Assembly (NCBI GenBank): GCA_016937695.1
Contig: JAFGWC010000080.1
Span: 1 to 47,837, forward strand
Origin: Bacteroidales bacterium
GTDB taxonomy: Bacteria; Bacteroidota; Bacteroidia; Bacteroidales; NBLH01
Length of the DNA: 47,837 nt
Direction: 5' to 3'
Part shown: piece after piece, positions 45,272 through 47,837 of the stretch
Position numbering within the stretch: position 1 is the first letter of the stretch
How the letters are laid out: every line of letters starts with the position of its first letter
The notes under the pieces: model-generated
The model's database searches: none
Seen by the model: the letters and a program-made list of their open reading frames with translations, nothing else
What the model was told of the DNA's origin: nothing
Made by a program: the position numbers and the translations under genes

Positions 45272-45383
45272 AGTTTGGGTTTTGAATTTTATTTATTTGT
45301 AATTTAGCATTATCAATTTTTAAATAACAATTAAATATTAAAAATAAAATATAATTTACAGAATATCAGCAATTTAAAATTAC

Positions 45384-47039
45384 ATGAGTAAAAAACTTCT
45401 TATTTTAATTATTGTTTTAATGAGTATTTCTTTAAGTGGAATAATTGTGGTGCAATTATATTGGAGCAATAATGCCATAAAACAAAATGAAGAAAAATTT
45501 GATAGAAAAATTAACGAAATACTTCGTTCAGTAATAAAAAAAACTGAAAAAAGTGAAACCGCTTTTTTTATTGAAAAAGAAATTAATAAAGCAAAACATC
45601 AAAATCATAAAATAGATATTTCTTTTACTAACAACTTGAATGATAGCTTGTTAGCTATAAACATTAGCGACTCTTTAGTAAATGAGCTTATAATATTAAA
45701 CGAAAATTTTGACAATAATATAAATTGGGAAATTGATACAACAAAAAACTTTTTTAAAATTAAAAATTCTGAAAAAAATCATAATAATATTAGAACTATT
45801 ACAGAAATAATCGAAAATAATGATAGTATTAAAACCTATGCAAATAGTTATTACATCAGTAATGGGAAAAAATACAGCAATAATAATATAGTTATTCAAA
45901 AAAAGAAAATAAAAACAAAAGCCAAACAGATAAATAATGTAATAAAAAAAATGGTGTTCGAATATGATGCTGATTATAACACCAAAAGAATGAAAATAAA
46001 ATACGATTTAATCGATTCTTTACTTAAAAATGAACTAAAAGAAAGAGAAATTTTTATGCCTTTTGAATATGCAATAATCAGTGGAATTTACAAACAGAAT
46101 TTTATTTATCAAACCAAAAAATTCAATCAAAACTCTCATTATAAGCAATATAGTATTAATTTATTTCCTGATGATATTATTCCAAAAACAGACGAACTTA
46201 TTATTTATTTTCCTGAAAGAAAAACGCATATTTTAAAGTCTTTATCGATAATGTTTTCGGCTTCAGTTTTTTTTATAATTGTGATTTTATTTGCCTTTTC
46301 AATCAGCATTTATATGATTATTAAACAAAAAAAGATTTCGGATATAAAAACTGACTTTATAAATAATATGACTCATGAATTTAAAACACCAATTGCAACT
46401 ATTTCATTAGCAGCCGATTCTGTAATCAATCCAAAAGTTATTAATGATAAAAACAGAATTGAAAGCTTTATGAAAATTATAAAAGATGAAAATAAAAGAA
46501 TGAATTTGCAAGTTGAAAAAATTCTACAAATGGCTTTGCTTGAAAATAGTGATTTAGATTTAAATTTAGAACCAATTGATGCTCATCTGTTTTTACAAAA
46601 AGCTGTGGATAATATAGGTATACAAATTGTTGAAAAACAAGGCGAAATTTCAACTGATTTTTTAGCCAAAAATTATATTATAAATGCTGATGTAATGCAT
46701 TTTTCTAATATTATCAATAATTTGCTCGATAATGCAATTAAATACTCAAAAGATAAACCTAAAATTTTAATTAAAACAATTAATGTAAATAAAGGTATAC
46801 TTATTTCTATTGAAGACAATGGAATTGGTATGACTAAAGATGAAATTACTAAAATTTTCGAAAAATTTTACAGAGTAAGCAAAGGTAATATTCATAATAC
46901 AAAAGGATTTGGACTTGGATTAAGCTATGTAAAAGCTATTGTTGAAGCGTTAAACGGAAAAATATTTGTAAAAAGTGAAATAAATAATGGAAGTATTTTT
47001 AGTATATATTTACCTGTATATCAACAAGTTGAAATATAA
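45384..47039 (+). CDS. Sensor histidine kinase, RprX-like
   Basis: A 551-residue membrane kinase: first helix at about residues 5-25, periplasmic sensor to about 285 (Asn/Lys-rich, no recognised ligand domain), second helix at about 288-313 (MFSASVFFIIVILFAFSISIYMI), then the HisKA domain with phospho-acceptor His331 in FINNMTHEFKTPIATISLA, and a HATPase domain with N-box INNLLDNAIKYSKDK, G1 ISIEDNGIGM, F-box FEKFYRVSKGN and G2 KGFGLGLSYVKAI. Its N-terminus (LYWSNNAIKQNEEKFDRKI) and kinase-before-regulator order resemble RprX of Bacteroides. The regulator gene begins 11 bases downstream. Weak promoter match near 45274-45307, overlapping the AGTTAA repeats, which suggests autoregulation. Confidence 0.93.
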   Translation: MSKKLLILIIVLMSISLSGIIVVQLYWSNNAIKQNEEKFDRKINEILRSVIKKTEKSETAFFIEKEINKAKHQNHKIDISFTNNLNDSLLAINISDSLVNELIILNENFDNNINWEIDTTKNFFKIKNSEKNHNNIRTITEIIENNDSIKTYANSYYISNGKKYSNNNIVIQKKKIKTKAKQINNVIKKMVFEYDADYNTKRMKIKYDLIDSLLKNELKEREIFMPFEYAIISGIYKQNFIYQTKKFNQNSHYKQYSINLFPDDIIPKTDELIIYFPERKTHILKSLSIMFSASVFFIIVILFAFSISIYMIIKQKKISDIKTDFINNMTHEFKTPIATISLAADSVINPKVINDKNRIESFMKIIKDENKRMNLQVEKILQMALLENSDLDLNLEPIDAHLFLQKAVDNIGIQIVEKQGEISTDFLAKNYIINADVMHFSNIINNLLDNAIKYSKDKPKILIKTINVNKGILISIEDNGIGMTKDEITKIFEKFYRVSKGNIHNTKGFGLGLSYVKAIVEALNGKIFVKSEINNGSIFSIYLPVYQQVEI

Positions 47040-47050
47040 TTTATAAAAAA

Positions 47051-47728
47051 ATGAGCAAAATATTTTTGGTAGAAGATGACCTTAGTTTTGGCAGTGTTTT
47101 AAAATCATACCTTGAATTAGACGATTTTAGTGTAAACTGGATTAATGATGGACTTGAAGCTGTATCTGCTTTTGAACCAAATATTTATGATATTTGTATT
47201 TTAGATGTGATGCTTCCGAATTTAGATGGTTTTTCAATAGCTAAAAAAATTAAATTGATACAAAATGATATTCCCTTAATATTTTTAACTGCAAAAAGCT
47301 TAAAAGAAGATTTTGTTGAAGGTTATAAAATTGGAGCAGACGACTACATAACAAAACCTTTCGATTCTGAGCTTTTACTCTATAAAATTAGAGCTATTTT
47401 AAAGCGAGATTCAAGCATTAAAGAAAAAGAGCAGATAAAATTTGAAATTGGCGAATTTTATTTCGATTATTTTTCAAGAATAATTAAACATGATGATAAA
47501 ATAAAAAAGCTTTCGCCAAAAGAAGCAGATTTGTTAAAATTGCTTTGCATAAATAAAAATAAAATTTTATCGCGCAGCGAAGCTTTATTAAAAATTTGGG
47601 GCGATGATAACTATTTCACTACCAGAAGTATGGACGTTTACATAACCAAACTTAGAAAATATCTGAAAGATGATAAATTAATTGAAATTGAAAACATACA
47701 CAGTAGTGGTTTCAGATTAAAAGCTTGA
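47051..47728 (+). CDS. OmpR-family response regulator, RprY-like
   Basis: A 225-residue regulator. Receiver domain: acidic pocket VEDD (8-10), phospho-acceptor Asp52 in ICILDVMLPNLDGF, Thr in LIFLTAKSLKEDFVEG, and Lys in GADDYITKPF. C-terminal winged helix of OmpR/PhoB type: KLSPKEADLLKLLCINKNKILSR and the recognition helix region TRSMDVYITKLRKYLKDD then IHSSGFRL. The receiver resembles RprY of Bacteroides. It is the second gene of the kinase-regulator operon. Its DNA target is probably the AGTTAA repeat array at 45234. Confidence 0.94.
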   Translation: MSKIFLVEDDLSFGSVLKSYLELDDFSVNWINDGLEAVSAFEPNIYDICILDVMLPNLDGFSIAKKIKLIQNDIPLIFLTAKSLKEDFVEGYKIGADDYITKPFDSELLLYKIRAILKRDSSIKEKEQIKFEIGEFYFDYFSRIIKHDDKIKKLSPKEADLLKLLCINKNKILSRSEALLKIWGDDNYFTTRSMDVYITKLRKYLKDDKLIEIENIHSSGFRLKA

Positions 47729-47752
47729 TTTACTGTGTTTTAAAACAAAAAA

Positions 47753-47837
47753 AGGAGTATCCAATAAACTGTGTAAAGTTGATTTTCCACAATCAATCAT
47801 TTGACGTCAAATGATTGATTGTGGAAAAATTATTAAA
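47753..47837. mobile_element. Possible end of an IS256-like insertion sequence
   Basis: The sequence GGAGTATCCAATAAACTGTG continuing with TAAAGTT resembles the terminal inverted repeats of IS256-family elements, which often carry a TGTGTAAA core about 15-25 bases from the tip. No transposase is in the window because it ends 85 bases in. If correct, the element starts about 25 bases after the response regulator gene. This is recalled from family patterns, not matched to a named element. Confidence 0.3.
47783..47828. repeat. Perfect 46-bp palindrome
   Basis: Each 23-base arm (beginning TTTTCCACAATCAATCATTT) is exactly complementary to the other, meeting at GACGTC with no loop base. There is no T-tract directly after it on either strand, so it is not a normal terminator. 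It may belong to the adjacent putative insertion-sequence end, or be a dimer-binding site. Confidence 0.85.

Overview
The window comes from a strongly AT-rich chromosome of a Bacteroidota bacterium, most likely a Bacteroidales-type lineage. The evidence is a complete Bacteroides-aerotolerance (bat) gene cluster, a DUF4301 protein, a DUF2027-Smr protein, a secreted Asp-rich protein with a type-IX-secretion-like tail, an RprX/RprY-like two-component pair in kinase-then-regulator order, and repeated promoter matches to the Bacteroidota consensus TTTG-N(about 20)-TAnnTTTG. Most starts have only A-rich upstream sequence and no Shine-Dalgarno (SD) motif, also typical of the phylum. I found no tRNA, 5S/16S/23S rRNA, CRISPR array or complete insertion sequence.

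Layout. 1-2500: the 3' end of a coiled-coil/TPR gene, RNase P RNA on the minus strand, then the rpsF-rpsR-rplI operon. 2600-4040: a dicarboxylate/amino-acid symporter. 4288-13501: the bat cluster (MoxR ATPase, a small unknown, DUF58, a DUF4381-like membrane protein, BatA, BatB, BatC, BatD, BatE), followed by DUF2027-Smr. 14.6-20.2 kb: a dimeric-type isocitrate dehydrogenase, PepD, an RRM protein, an actin-like ATPase and two small envelope proteins. 20.2-26.4 kb: a noncoding stretch, a CocE-like lipoprotein hydrolase, FabH and a monomeric NADP isocitrate dehydrogenase. 26.4-38.8 kb: dnaX, queA, clpC, DUF4301, mscL, a SiaB-like kinase, ung and gyrA. 38.9-45.1 kb: a TPR lipoprotein-like secreted protein, a RimK-associated protease plus rimK, a CarboxypepD_reg-like secreted protein, a thiamine-binding-like protein, a methyltransferase and the Asp-rich secreted protein. 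45.4-47.7 kb: histidine kinase and response regulator. The last 90 bases hold a perfect 46-bp palindrome next to what may be an insertion-sequence end.

Four observations stand out. (1) The actin-like protein at 18025-19080 carries its phosphate-1 loop at the C-terminus, after the phosphate-2 and adenosine motifs, so it looks circularly permuted. (2) rpsR is preceded by a perfect AAGGAGG with ideal spacing, written with codons (AAG GAG GAG) that are not the ones preferred nearby; because bS6/bS18/bS21 are known to sequester the anti-SD in Bacteroidota ribosomes, this suggests bS18 autoregulation. (3) Four AGTTAA repeats with 11-10-11-bp phasing lie between the two-component genes and the divergent Asp-rich protein, exactly upstream of a -7 element for the latter, and look like the operator of the adjacent OmpR-family regulator. 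(4) BatC contains an inserted block of thrombospondin-type-3-like calcium-binding repeats.

All functional calls rest on reading motifs and family resemblance by eye; no database search was run.
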